The translations under genes were made by a program, and so were the position numbers. Positions 11,347 through 23,146 of a stretch of 64,000 bases of DNA are shown here, in pieces (position 1 is the first letter of the stretch; every line of letters starts with the position of its first letter). The notes under the pieces are model-generated. The model was not told the origin of the DNA. It made no database searches and saw only the letters and a list, made by a program, of their open reading frames with translations. This stretch comes from Alopecurus myosuroides. Lineage: Eukaryota; Streptophyta; Magnoliopsida; Poales; Poaceae. The stretch spans positions 239,230,528 through 239,294,527 of the forward strand of contig CM054062.1 in assembly GCA_028641055.1 (NCBI GenBank), written 5' to 3'.

Positions 11347-13215
11347 TTGTTTGCTTCTTCCCGGATAAACGACGACGTTGAGACCGCCGATACTTACGAC
11401 ACCCCTTCTAAGGAGTTAGCTCAGTACCAGGCTACTGGGTTTGCAGGAAAGTTATCACTCACATGAACCATTGTGTTCCTTTCAACCCTGGTTACCGATA
11501 CTTTCCGTTGTCTATATCTTGCTAGCCTTAGTAGTAGTTGTTTCTGTTACGAACCCATCACATGATACCCTGAACCCTGATATTTGCCTCACCTCCCTAC
11601 CTATAACCATTGCTTGTTGCCCGTGTCTTACTAGCATGCTTAGGTTGTTTTGCTCGAGTCTGTTACCCGTTACATTTCTGTTACTATTTTATTATGTTCT
11701 GGGGGCTCGATGTTTAATCAATCAATCAATCATGCTACTGTTATTGTTAAATAATAATTTGATGATAAGGCACCGGCAGGAGGCCCTGTGTGGTTTTGAG
11801 GCCTGCTAGTGTCGACCCTAATAGGAAAAGGGTCTTGTCTACTGATCCATGATGAGCGCACTAACCGCATGTGGGAAGCGAGTATGGGCGCCCCCCTCAA
11901 TTTGATTCGATTCGCATCTCGTCCAAATCGCCTCATTTAGTTCGTGTTTTCCATTTGCCGCATGCATGTTTTTGTGAGCCCAGGCCAGGGTGGAACTTTT
12001 GTAGTCGGCATATAGGGGGACACGTTCTTAGAGTGCTATGAGGGTCCATTTTCTTCTGGGCTCGATTAGCCGTGCGCCCAAGGTTCTTTGGGCTTGATGC
12101 GAAGGAGAGTTGAGTTGTGTTGAGTGCCCCGCTTGGTGGAAGGGCCTTTCCATCTGGCGGGTTATTCATGCGTGTACGGCCAAATTGGTGAAACCCTGCA
12201 GGGATAATCTTCTCGAGAAGCCGTGTTTTCCGCGGTTATGGATTACTTGGTGAAAGTACTGGCTAACAAGTACTCAGGACAACTTAAACCTAATGATTAA
12301 CAACTTTACACCCAATGGTTAATAACTTGACTAGTAATAGGCTTATTGACACAATAATTTGAACCATCATTATTTCAATTGTGTGAGTTATCCTCGGATT
12401 GCTTCTTTGGATAAGGGGCGAGACCCAGGATGGGTTTGTTTGAAGTTATCTTCCAGTTGGTTACAATCCTCGATCTTATCTCCTTTCTGTTAGCCGGAAG
12501 TGGTATAATCTCTGTAGTTGTTTAGAGCAGCCAGTTGCAGCATCTTTTATATCCCCTTTCTTCCGTTGAACCCAAGGCATCTGTGCTTGGTGTTGACGGG
12601 CTACACTTTGGTGAACTGTGAGTCTTGCTTGCCAGTACGTTTATGTACTGACCCCTTTGGGGCTGTGGTTTCCGCAGACGACGTTTCCGAGGATCTACAT
12701 GGTGACTACTACGTGGAGTATGACGACGAGACTGCTGACGAGTAGATAGCGGACCCGGGAAGGATCCGAGACTTCGTGGATGGGCTCCGTCTTTTCGTTT
12801 CCGGCCTCTTAGGCCTATTTGGATCTTGTCTGTACTCAGACATGTTGGATGCTTCCGCTGTGATGTAATGATGAATTGTTGGGGCATGTGCCCTCTGGAT
12901 GATTGTATTTGCTATCTCTGCTCTAATGAGAGCCATTTGCAACTTATTTCCATCTTTTGTGTCGTAGAGATCTGTTGTGATATCACTTGTTAAACGCCGT
13001 TGACGTACCATGTGTGTATGGTTTGAAGTACGTCAGCGGAAGTATCCTGATTTCTATGGGATAGTTTACGTCGACGCTGAACAGATAGGGGTTGGTTGTC
13101 ACACATACGTGTGTTGGCCTACTCGTAAGAGGACGCGGGTGCCGGTAAGCCCCGTAATCCAATCTACTACTGTTCAACGGAACGGCGAGTATCCTTTAGA
13201 AGTCCGGGTGCGACA
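11347..13215 (+). repeat. left LTR, 5'-truncated copy
   Basis: It is colinear with 16964-18832 with few substitutions and ends GGGTGCGACA before the PBS. Its first base matches an internal position of the right LTR, so about 2.8 kb of its 5' side is missing. Confidence 0.88.
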
Positions 13216-13217
13216 AA

Positions 13218-13230
13218 TGGTATCAGAGCC
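13218..13230 (+). other. primer binding site, initiator Met tRNA type
   Basis: TGGTATCAGAGCC lies 2 bases after the left LTR end. It is the classical plant retrotransposon PBS complementary to the 3' end of initiator methionine tRNA. Confidence 0.9.
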
Positions 13231-13559
13231 TGTCTGCCTGTAGGATCCCTTTTTACTGGTCGTAGTTGAGTCTAGAAACTATTTTGTAGCTATATAGGAA
13301 AAATGAAACGTGAGAGTAGGAATTCTGTTCTTTTTCTTCTTTCCCCACCCTCCCTCCCTTTTCTGGTAAGGAAGTGCAACATTGATTTTTCCCTTCTCAT
13401 CTAAACTTTCAAGTTAGGATTTCACGTGTTTTGGGTTCTCCGTAGTACCTCAGAAGTTTTCTTCTCGTTTTCCCCGGTGTTGCTCCGTTATCCTCTCCTC
13501 CTAAACATTTCCATTTCGTCCGTTGAAATCTTATTGTTGTTTCCACTTCAAATCTTCTA

Positions 13560-14130
13560 CCGGCGTCTAATCAAAACTTCTTCGTAAACTCTTATCCAGC
13601 TAAAGTGTTATTTGATACCGGAGCATCACATTCTTTTGTGTCAAAGATCTTTTCCACAACATACAACCTAATTCTGGTTCCACTAAGCAATCAAATCACC
13701 GTTCACTCTCCGGGATATCAAATGTTGACTTCCAAGTTGAGTCACAGAAATCAAATTTTAATGGGAGGCCACATATTCCTTGTTTCTCTCATAATGCTTG
13801 GCAATTCTGACATTGATGTCATTCTTGGTTGGATTGATGTCAATAACTCTGTTCCACCATTCTAGCCAGATAGTCTATTCTCCAAATGAATCAAGTTCCA
13901 TCCAGACATACACCCTCCATACAAAACCTATACCTCTACAGATAATGTTCCGGTGGTTTCCAACTTCCTGAAATCTTTCCAGAAGAGTTGACAGGAATGC
14001 CTATATTTTTGAACTTCCAGAAGAACTATCCAATGTGCACGATGTGTTTCACGTGTCACAGCTCAAGAGGATCTTCCCAAGAAGTATCCGGACCTTTTCT
14101 TTTCTCAGTAGGAATCTCGGGGCGCGATTC
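13560..14130 (+). pseudogene. gypsy pol remnant (protease piece and pol 3' tail)
   Basis: A retropepsin-like stretch with FDTGASHSFVS is readable from 13605 to about 13865 and contains the DTG active-site triad. Near 14030 a VHDVFHVSQLKR-like motif matches the extreme C-terminal side of gypsy integrase. Everything between (reverse transcriptase, RNase H and integrase core) is missing, and there is no gag. The element therefore cannot encode its own replication proteins. Confidence 0.75.
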
Positions 14131-14148
14131 CTTCAAGGGGGGGCGTTT

Positions 14149-17100
14149 TGTAAGAGCCCAAGTATGAAAACCTACCATTTAGAATGTTTGATTTCTTGTT
14201 ATTAAGGTATTGCATCATGTCATCATATTGTTGCATTTGTTCCTTTTGTTTTGCATCTGTTATTCTTTGTTTTTCACAATGAAAATCAAACAAATTCAAC
14301 TGCTTTGTTTTCATACTTGTTCTGTTACAACTTTTGGAATAAAAATCACAAATGAAAACAACCAAATTGTTCCATTTTATTCCATGTTGATCACTCATTA
14401 AATTATTGGTTTTAATCAAACAATTAATTCAATCAATTAATTCCAAATCATTTCAAATTCAAATCAAATCTTCAAAACATCAATCAACTTGAGTTTATAA
14501 CAAATCTCCAAAACAATCAAACTCATTTTTTTAATCACTTTAATCAATAGGGTTCACCCTATTAAAATCCTTGTTTTCAATATTAATCTATTAATTTCTA
14601 AATTGCTCAAATTCAAATCAAATGCATCAAACAAGAACACTTTTGAACTTATAAACTTTAACAAGCAAATCAACTACTTTCAATCAAATTAATCATAGGG
14701 GTTACCCTATTTAACTATTGGTTTTATCAATGATCTCTAATATTAAAAAAGTTCTCCCAAAATTGGTTTAAATCCCAAACAGCAATTTATTTTCAAACTT
14801 TCTGTAAAACAAAAACTTGGCAGTGTTTTCTTTTAATCTAATTAGCTTAACCTAATTTTCCTACAATTTTTACTAACCTAAAATATCTCCTTTTCTTCCA
14901 AACCCTTTTCTGCAAAAAATAAATAAATCAGAACAATTGATAAAAAGTAACGGCTAGGGGGAGAAGCAGACTGGGCCAAGCCCAGCCCACCACCCCAGCA
15001 TGCTAACCCCCGCACGGCCTGCTGGCCCTTTTCTCCTAGCTCCGTACCGATGACGTCGTCGCACGCCAGCTCGCAGCACCGAGCTCCACCTGCTCCCCTC
15101 GATGCATATATCTACCCCTAATCCCCATCAAACCCTAGCTCCAGGCCCTACTCCCCTCTACCCTCGCGCCGCCGCCGATCCCTTCCCCCACCGGCGCCAT
15201 TCTCCCTCCCCTCTGCTAACTTTTTCCCTCTGCTTCTGAACCCACCTGCACCGCCCCCTAACCGCCGTTAGAGAATCGGCGCCCCGACCACCACAGGCCT
15301 CCTCGGGCCGAGCCAACCGCGGGGATGGAACTGTGGAGGTACCCTCCACCGCCTCGTCTCACCGCGTGTTGCTGGTAGCGACCGAGGTGGCCGCGCCGTC
15401 GCCGGTTTTCCTCCTCGCCGCTGTCCGTCGTCAGTCTCCATCGGCAATCACCGAGGTGATCGCCTCTTTCTCCTCTCCCCCACCGTGCCTCTCTCTGCTC
15501 ACGGTCGTCCGCATCACGCACACCACCCCCCACATCAAGCACAGCTCCACGTTTGCGGCAGCGCAGCACGCGCACGGTGGCCACACGCCGGCGAGTCGCT
15601 CTGCCGTGGTTCAGTGTCTGCGTTGTTTCTTCAGTTTGACAGTATAGCACGGACCTGAACCTAAAACCACACGCACCTCTTATCTGTCACAAGTACAGAA
15701 GCAGCCCATCTGGTCTGTTCCTTGCGCGCAGCGGGCAGATCCCGGGGTCGAACCCCCGCAGAGGCAAAAGCCTCCGTTTTTCCTTCTTTTACCGCGCTGA
15801 CAACGGGGTCCCACCCGTCAGTGACCAACCAAGCCACCTCCGCTTCCAACCCATCCGCGCAGCGCCAGCGTGGCCCCGGGGCCCGCTCGTCAGCGCCTAT
15901 GGCTGGCTAGCCCCGCGGTAACAAAAGTTTCTGCATCTCTGTTTCGAAATTAAAATCCTTTTAAATAACAGATTTAAACCCTAAAATTAAACCTTTCATA
16001 TCTTTTAATCTACAACTCCAAATACTAAAAGTTATATATGTTTTCTGTCCAAAATTAATAGATCTTTCCAACTATGCCATTTGTGTACTGTTTTGGAAAC
16101 TCCAAATGCATTTAAAAATTCAAATTTGAATAATTCAAATGCAATTTCTTAAATTCCATAACTAATTCATTATTAATCCAATAAATGCAAATAAAATATG
16201 TTTTCCATACCATTTTGAATACCCTATTCAAATATAATTTTTGTTTCCTGGTTTGAATAATTTAAATTGCCTAAATAATTTAATACTTGTTTAATCCAAT
16301 TAAAATTGCTAAAATCATAACTTGCTTAATATAAAATATTTTTGAACATGCAAAATATGTTTTCAAACCATCAAAGTGTGAACTTTTCAAATGTGCATTT
16401 GAATTTATGATTTGAACAAATAAAATTCAAATAATATTCAAACTTGTTCTAAGTTCAATTAAAACTTGTTTAATATTGTTTAATTCATAATAAATTCATC
16501 CAAATCCAAATTTCAATATTTGAAACATGTAATCCAACTAAAATTTGATGTTCTTTTCAAATATAAACTTTGTTCTTTGTTTTGAACACTTTAACTTGTT
16601 GAAAACAACAATTACTGGTGTGACATGTTTTAAGTAACCAAACTTTCCAAACTTAATCAATGATTTCCAAAACTTGTTCCAATCCTTTTTCACTTGCAAC
16701 TATCATTGTTATTTGTTGTTATTTTGTTGTTATCATCATGCATGCATCATGCTAACAACTCTCACATAATAATTAATTGTAAATCATTTGTCTCCACTTA
16801 TTTCAATGGATCTTTTCCATATGCAATCCAATTGCATATGGGTCCAATTAAATTGTGTTATATTGTCAAGTAGTTTATTTTGATGCATCTATTAACATGA
16901 CATGCATCATCCCATGTTTGTGCACCTATGCCATTATATTGATTGTTTATCTTTCTGCAATGTTTGTTTGCTTCTTCCCGGATAAACGACGACGTTGAGA
17001 CCGCCGATACTTACGACACCCCTTCTAAGGAGTTAGCTCAGTACCAGGCTACTGGGTTTGCAGGCAAGTTATCACTCACATGAACCATTGTGTTCCTTTC

Positions 17101-18832
17101 AACCCTGGTTACCGATACTTTCCGTTGTCTATATCTTGCTAGCCTTAGTAGTAGTTGTTTCTGTTACGAACCCATCACATGATACCCTGAACCCTGATAT
17201 TTGCCTCACCTCCCTACCTATAACCATTGCTTGTTGCCCGTGTCTTACTAGCATGCTTAGGTTGTTTTGCTCGAGTCTGTTACCCGTTACATTTCTGTTA
17301 CTATTTTATTATGTTCTGGGGGCTCGATGTTTAATCAATCAATCAATCATGCTACTGTTATTGTTAAATAATAATTTGATGATAAGGCACCGGCAGGAGG
17401 CCCTGTGTGGTTTTGAGGCCTGCTAGTGTCGACCCTAATAGGAAAAGGGTCTTGTCTACTGATCCATGATGAGCGCACTAACCGCATGTGGGAAGCGAGT
17501 ATGGGCGCCCCCCTCAATTTGATTCGATTCGCATCTCGTCCAAATCGCCTCATTTAGTTCGTGTTTTCCATTTGCCGCATGCATGTTTTTGCGAGCCCAG
17601 GCCAGGGTGGAACTTTTGTAGTCGGCATATAGGGGGACACGTTCTTAGAGTGCTATGAGGGTCCATTTTCTTCTGGGCTCGATTAGCCGTGCGCCCAAGG
17701 TTCTTTGGGCTTGATGCGAAGGAGAGTTGAGTTGTGTTGAGTGCCCCGCTTGGTGGAAGGGCCTTTCCATCTGGCGGGTTATTCATGCGTGTACGGCCAA
17801 ATTGGTGCAACCCTGCAGGGATAATCTTCTCGAGAAGCCGTGTTTTCCGCGGTTATGGATTACTTGGTGAAAGTACTGGCTAACAAGTACTCAGGACAAC
17901 TTAAACCTAATGATTAACAACTTTAGACCCAATGGTTAATAACTTGACTAGTAATAGGGTTATTGACACAATAATTTGAACCATCATTATTTCAACTGTG
18001 TGAGTTATCCTCGGATTGCTTCTTTGGATAAGGGGCGAGATCCAGGATGGGTTTGTTTGAAGTTATCTTCCAGTTGGTTACAATCCTCGATCTTATCTCC
18101 TTTCTGTTAGCCGGAAGTGGTAGAATCTCTGTAGTTGTTTAGAGCAGCCAGTTGCAGCATCTTTTATATCCCCTTTCTTCCGTTGAACCCAAGGCATTTG
18201 TGCTTGGTGTTGACGGGCTACACTTTGGTGAACTGTGAGTCTTGCTTGCCAGTACGTTTATGTACTGACCCCTTTGGGGCTGTGGTTTCCGCAGACGACG
18301 TTTCCGAGAATCTACATGGTGACTACTACGTGGAGTATGACGACGAGACTGCTGACGAGTAGATAGCGGACCCGGGCAGGATCCGAGACTTCGTGGATGG
18401 GCTCCGTCTTTTCGTTTCCGGCCTCTTAGGCCTATTTGGATCTTGTCTGTACTCAGACATGTTGGATGCTTCCGCTGTGATGTAATGATGAATTGTTGGG
18501 GCATGTGCCCTCTGGATGATTGTATTTGCTATCTCTGCTCTAATGAGAGCCATTTGCAACTTATTTCCATCTTTTGTGTCGTAGAGATCTGTTGTGATAT
18601 CACTTGTTAAACGCCGTTGACGTACCATGTGTGTATGGTTTGAAGTACGTCAGCGGAAGTATCCTGATTTCTATGGGATAGTTTACGTCGACGCTGAACA
18701 GATAGGGGTTGGTTGTCACACATACGTGTGTTGGCCTACTCGTAAGAGGACGCGGGTGCCGGTAATCCCCGTAATCCAATCTACTACTGTTCAACGGAAC
18801 GGCGAGTATCCTTTAGAAGTCCGGGTGCGACA
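14149..18832 (+). repeat. right LTR, full length, with preceding polypurine tract
   Basis: The polypurine tract AAGGGGGGGCG ends at 14145, 4 bases before the LTR start TGTAAGAGCCCAAG at 14149. The LTR ends GGGTGCGACA at 18832. Its middle (about 14400-14900 and 15950-16950) is very AT-rich. The central 15000-15900 stretch is GC-rich with CCCTAG-type leader sequence and could be the promoter and leader side. Short open frames in it are not convincing genes. Confidence 0.8.
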
Positions 18833-18972
18833 CAGGTTCGCCACGTGGCCTATCCCTACCATCCCGGGTCCTGGCACAACCGGGACCAATGGGACGGGCC
18901 ATTTGTCCCGGCCAGCCCATCCCGGTTGCACAACCGGGACAACTGGCCCTTACGACCCGGGACAAAAGGCCC
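18833..18972. repeat. CACTA 3' subterminal repeats
   Basis: Several copies of CCCGGTTGCACAACCGGGAC-like palindromic units and GGGACCAATGGG lie just inside the right CACTA TIR. They match the style of the left subterminal array, confirming that this end belongs to the same element. Confidence 0.78.
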
Positions 18973-18986
18973 TGTTTCCACTAGTG

Positions 18987-19768
18987 GATAACCATCGGAT
19001 AACCATATCCAAGAACCTCCAATGTAGCGGATAACACTATCTTAGAAAAGTTTGACAGCACTTCCCAAGAAAATCGAGTAAAAAAATGACAGCAATACAT
19101 ATAGAGACAAAAGGCACAATAAAATGATGGAAGTTCACACATAACATCAAATTGGCACACAACCACAAATATAACATGTTCAGATGTTCAACAGACATAA
19201 AGTTTAGGCATTACATGACATAAATGGCACCACAGGCCAATAACAGTGGCAATAACAGACAATATCCAAATTAACAGAAGATGAAACGCAGAATTCCACA
19301 CTCTAGCTTCAGGAATAAAGTGCAGGCTGCAACCAAAGCTTCATCATTGAAGTGCAAAATGTGACTTGACATTACAGTTTAGGGCGGAGAGGGGCGGCGG
19401 GGCGGGGCGGGCGGCTAGGTTTAGGGCGAGTGTGCGGGAGAGGGTGCGGGTGCGGGGCTGCGGGCGTCTGTTTGTGTGCGTGCGGCGGCTAGGGATTGGA
19501 ATGGACGAGGGGGAGGGGAAAACGCAGGGATTTAGGGTTTTCGGGGGTATAAATACATAGCAGCGATTCTATATGCTATTTTGGTCCCACATGTCATGTG
19601 ATCTAGCGGGTACCGGGTATCTCGGGTATGGATACTGCTATACCAGAACCGTCACGACAATAACCGCTGGGAAGTGTTTTGATACTAATAAGAGCCCCAC
19701 GGGGAGTAATATGCAACCAAAACCATCCCCTAATAGGTGAATTAACCACCGGTTATCGGGGAATGGGG
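18987..19768 (-). other. remaining internal part of the hAT-like element
   Basis: AT-rich sequence without a gene is followed by a GC-rich block (19380-19530) and TATAAATA at 19548-19555. Read on the minus strand, a TATTTATA box would precede a leader with CCCTAAA and CCTAGCC motifs, as in grass 5' UTRs. This may be the promoter end of a lost transposase gene; no coding domain survives. Confidence 0.35.
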
Positions 19769-19793
19769 CCCCGTTGCCAAATTGAGGCTGGAC

Positions 19794-21332
19794 CAACAAC
19801 GGCTTTGTGATCTGCATCGGACGGCTACGAACACGCCCGACCACAGAATGGACCTCAGGTAAGTGCGTTGGGCCAAATTTGGTTACAGGCTTTTGGGGGA
19901 AATCGGGCCGAACTAGGAGAAATGAGGATTTTGACGCCTCAATGGAAAAAAATCATGGGGCGCTTTGTTCCAAAAATTCGTTTTCGCGCTCGTTTTAGCA
20001 ACGTGCAATACATGTATAGTAGACGTAGTTGTACACTCCATGCATGGAAACATCACGTACATACGGCGACAACTGTGTGCGCAAAATCAAGCCTCGGCTT
20101 TGTTTTTGTCGCGAGTACCGTGTCCACTGGGCTGATATTACCTCCTGTAATTTTCTCATGATATCTACCCAAAAAGAGAGCCCGACAATGAGACGAGCGG
20201 CAACATTGCGGTGCACATAAATATTATTGGTTGAACAGTTTGGCACTACATTATGTATCCTTCTTATTAATACATTTATCCTGTGTGTGATGGTTCCGGT
20301 AATCACGCTTGGGCGATCTCGTGGCGATTGTGGCTTGCGACGGCGATCTAGATCGGACTCATCGTCGCCACGCCCTCTCACCCCCTCGTTGTCGTCCGTG
20401 GCCATCGCCTGCGTCTTGTAGGTACCCTCCCTCCCTTGGGTCCCTCCCTCTCCCGCCCACTAAACCCTAGCCACACCACCATAAGCTTTTGACGTGTTTG
20501 CTGGAGCACGTTGTCGTAAAACACCCATCCAGTTTGAGGTCGGATCTGAAGGTGTCTTGGAGGATGGAGAGCGGGAAGGTGGAAGGTCTGTTGGAGAATT
20601 TGAGGTTGTCGGATGTGTTGAAGAGTTAAGGGGGCTCTATTTTCCATTGGGAAACTTGGGATTTAGTAAGAATCTGAAAGTGTCCCCATATCTTTAGTAA
20701 TGATAATAAGTAATATTGCCATAATAGATCATCTTATCTTTCGTAAGAACCTTATATACATATAATCCACCTCTAATATGAAGAAGTGAAATTGTTTTTT
20801 AATTCTTAACCTATGGATAATCATGGTGTTTTGTGTAAGTCGTAGGAGAGAAAACGATCCCAAAGTTTTGGAAAAAAACGGTTCCATGCATAGGCAACTC
20901 TGGATCCAGGTAATAACACTTCACATTGTGCTTCGAAGCTAATGTGAGCCCAACGTGGCGCGCCGCAACGGCAAAGAAAGAAATTTCCTTGAGCACTACT
21001 ACTAGTAGTAGTAAATGAGTTGTTGGACGTGTTGGGGGAAACACAATCTCGAGCTCGCCGAAATGGTAGCATCATTGTGGGGTGGCCTCCATGTTTGGCA
21101 GTGTTGTCCTCATGTCCATACACGTTTGCCTTATAAGTGCCCTTACATTGTACCCTGCATCTGCCGACAGGCAATCCGGAGCGCAATATGATCTGAAGAT
21201 AGGAAGTCTTATGTTCCTCCATCTTACTGTGATGCTAGCCACGGAAAGAATAGAAATAAGAATCAAACCCGAGTCAATGCCGTGTGGGAAACAAAGACGA
21301 GATCCCATTGCCGGTCCAAGAAAGCATAAGAG
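19794..21332. other. intergenic stretch, mostly featureless
   Basis: No supported gene. A 21-codon open frame at 20564-20629 (MESGKVEGLLENLRLSDVLKS) follows a CCCTAGCC leader at about 20463. It resembles the start of DUF4283/zinc-knuckle ORF1-like proteins common in grass LINE-like repeats, but it stops at once. It may be a decayed 5' fragment of such an element. Confidence 0.3.
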
Positions 21333-21335
21333 TAA

Positions 21336-23143
21336 GAGCATCTCCACGTTCGTCCCCCTCCCCTCCCGGGACCGTTTCTTCGGTAAAAAAAAAGGGTGTG
21401 CCGGCGTAAACTTCGGCCTGGGCCACGATAGTTCCTACTCGTCGGCCCGGACGCGCCCACTCATGTTCTCCAAAATGCGACGAAATTCAACAAATTAAGA
21501 TAGAACATAGGTGGTTACATTAATATTTGGGCTAAAAGACCTACAACATAGTCGTAGTTGGCACGATTCAAACTAAAAATATAGCTACGACTAGTTGATG
21601 CCGAAGATGCGGTACATACGGGTGTAGTCACCGTCGTCGTCGTCGCTCGACGGCTCGTCCTTGGGCGGGGAATAGCTGCAGTCCTCTCCGACGTTGTTGA
21701 ACGGCCTCTTCGCCAGCCCGGCGGTCTCCTCGTTGTTGTCGTCCAGCACGACGATGCCCCTTTCTTCGCAGCCACGCCGGCGAGCATCGACTTCCTCGAG
21801 AGGGAGACGCTGGCGCTCTAGCTCCTCGGCGACGTATTGGTCGCGGGACAAAGCGATGCCGATCTCGATGTCGTCCGGCGCCCACTCCGCACGCTCCTCC
21901 TTTGGCTTCACCAGGCTATGGCCACGTCGGGGAGACGAGGGAATGCGCGGCGGCCACGGCTGGGAGGCGAGGGATCGCGACGGCCACCCTCGTTTATAAC
22001 GAGGCTTGCGCTGACGCGGTGGCGTAGAAGTGGCGTCTCCGGTGAAGAATCGGGCTCCGGCATCACGGGGAACAAAGAGGCATGTGGGGTCGAGCCAGAT
22101 CACCGCTAAGACGTGGGCGGTCATGAGAATTGTCTCAGAAACTAGGACGCCCCACGGCGGCAAGAAGCGGACGGCGGCGGGTATTCCAACAGCGGGGTGT
22201 TGCCGGCCTTGATGTGGTCGAGGACGACCGAGAGAGTGCGTCCGGGCACACTCCACCAAACTTGGAGGCCGCCGGAGTTCTGGCGGCTTACCACGATCGC
22301 CGGCCGTTCGTGGACTCCACTTGTTGGCGGTGGCGCTGCTCGAAATACGTTGTCTAGACGGTCGTGTTGTTGGCTGCCAAACGTGGGTCGACCTGCGCGT
22401 CCACGGGTATTGCGGCCCTAATAGCATGTACATCGGCCCGGGAGCTGCTCGCCGGTTGGAACGGGGACACCGCCATTATTGAGGCGCCACGTACCCGGCT
22501 CGCGCATGTCCGGCGACGCCGGGTACTCCACGCCCATGGGGAGGTAGGCTTCATCCTCGCGCAACCAGCGGCGACCGAAGCCGTTCGTCGCCGCGCCGTC
22601 GCCGGGGAAACATTCTGCCATTGGAGGAAGGATGAGTAGGAGGGGGCGAGTTTTGACGGAGGAGACGGGCGTTCAGAGGGCAAACTGAGTTGTGCGTGCT
22701 CGCCGGTGAACTGGGCACCGTATTATAGCATTGGTTGAGGGAGGGAGCGGTGTAGCAGCGGCAGGAAATCCCAAAGGCGCGCCGCCGGATGGACGAATCG
22801 GCTGACAAAAGGTTGCGATCGCCGCTGCGTGCGAGTGAAGGCTATCGGTACATTGATTCTCGCGGGGAACGAGGCGAGACGATGAGGACGAAGCCGTCAC
22901 GCTCACTGGCAAGCCGGGGCCACCTCCTAGTTTTTTCGGGAGAGCCGTTTCCCACACATTTCGCTTCTAGCTGGCTTCGGCCTGCGTTCGCCCGCGCGCG
23001 TTTTTGCTCAAAGACGGTTTTTAGGCTCGGGGGGAGGGGATGGGGGGCGAGCGGGAGATTTAACTATCGCCGGCGCGCCGAAAGGCCGAAAAAGTGGCCT
23101 AGGGCACCTTGGGGAGGGGGGGAGGGGGTGAGTGGAGATGCCC
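21336..23143 (-). mobile_element. TIR transposon with TAA duplication, PIF/Harbinger-like, non-autonomous
   Basis: The left end GAGCATCTCCAC (21336-21347) and right end GTGGAGATGCCC (23132-23143) form an imperfect TIR that continues inward as C-rich sequence on both sides. The trinucleotide TAA flanks both ends (21333-21335 and 23144-23146). A 3-bp TAA or TTA duplication fits PIF/Harbinger. The interior carries one decayed minus-strand gene and no recognisable transposase, so mobility would depend on another copy. Confidence 0.72.
21591..22621 (-). pseudogene. uncharacterised ORF carried by the TIR element, frameshifted
   Basis: It reads from an ATG at 22621: a basic start with GRRWLREDEAYLPMGVEYP and PDMREPGTWRLNNGGVPVP, then a frame change near 22430 into AIRAAIPVDAQVDPRLAANN. 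The C-terminal part is readable to 21591 and ends in an acidic DEPSSDDDDGDYTRMYRIFG tail. Residues around PDDIEIGIALSRDQYVAEELERQRLPLEEV look helical. At least two frame changes or stops break it. The GRRW start and acidic DYTxxYRxxG tail resemble multi-copy hypothetical proteins of Triticeae genomes (recalled, not searched). No function is assigned. Confidence 0.55.
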
Positions 23144-23146
23144 TAA

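Larger units (their letters stand above)
11347..18832 (+). mobile_element. deleted gypsy LTR retrotransposon with unequal LTRs
   Basis: The left LTR remnant (11347-13215) matches the last part of the right LTR (16964-18832) almost base for base. A PBS follows at 13218-13230, a polypurine tract precedes 14149, and only 0.9 kb of internal sequence remains. The right LTR is full length at 4.68 kb; the left one lacks its first 2.8 kb and abuts the Tat remnant. The iMet-type PBS and very long LTRs suit the Tekay/Del chromovirus group; that is inference. The bases before 11347 and after 18832 (AAGCT-like and CAGGT) do not match, as expected if the left end is a deletion breakpoint. Confidence 0.85.
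2533..18986 (+). mobile_element. CACTA (En/Spm) transposon, 16.5 kb with nested retroelements
   Basis: The ends are CACTAGTGGAAACA at 2533-2546 and its exact reverse complement TGTTTCCACTAGTG at 18973-18986. A 3-bp target duplication GAT lies at 2530-2532 and 18987-18989. CACTA termini with a 3-bp duplication define this superfamily. Both ends carry subterminal repeats built on CCCGGTT and GGGACCAA. Inside is a TNP2-type transposase gene broken by a gypsy remnant, followed by a second gypsy element, so most of the length is later insertion. The original 3' half of the CACTA, including any second gene, appears to be lost; only about 140 bp of its 3' end remains (18833-18972 plus the TIR). Confidence 0.92.
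2389..19785. mobile_element. hAT-like DNA transposon carrying a nested CACTA element
   Basis: A perfect 17-bp terminal inverted repeat, TCAATTTGGCAACGGGG, lies at 2389-2405 and in reverse complement at 19769-19785. It is bracketed by an identical 8-bp direct repeat, GGCTGGAC, at 2381-2388 and 19786-19793. An 8-bp duplication is typical of the hAT superfamily; the family assignment is inference from this length alone. Once the nested CACTA is discounted, the element is only about 0.94 kb (2389-2532 plus 18987-19785). It keeps subterminal G-rich sequence, a TATA-like motif and a GC-rich leader near 19366-19560, but no transposase domain. It is best read as a non-autonomous or internally deleted copy that later received the CACTA. 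Confidence 0.8.

Noticed and set aside
15158..15910. Open frames in the GC-rich middle of the long LTR
   Set aside because: They lie inside an LTR, lack domains and occur on both strands, so they are better explained by GC richness.
11343..18837. Target duplication for the unequal-LTR gypsy element
   Set aside because: The flanking pentamers do not match, and the left LTR starts at an internal position, so the left border is a deletion junction and not an insertion edge.
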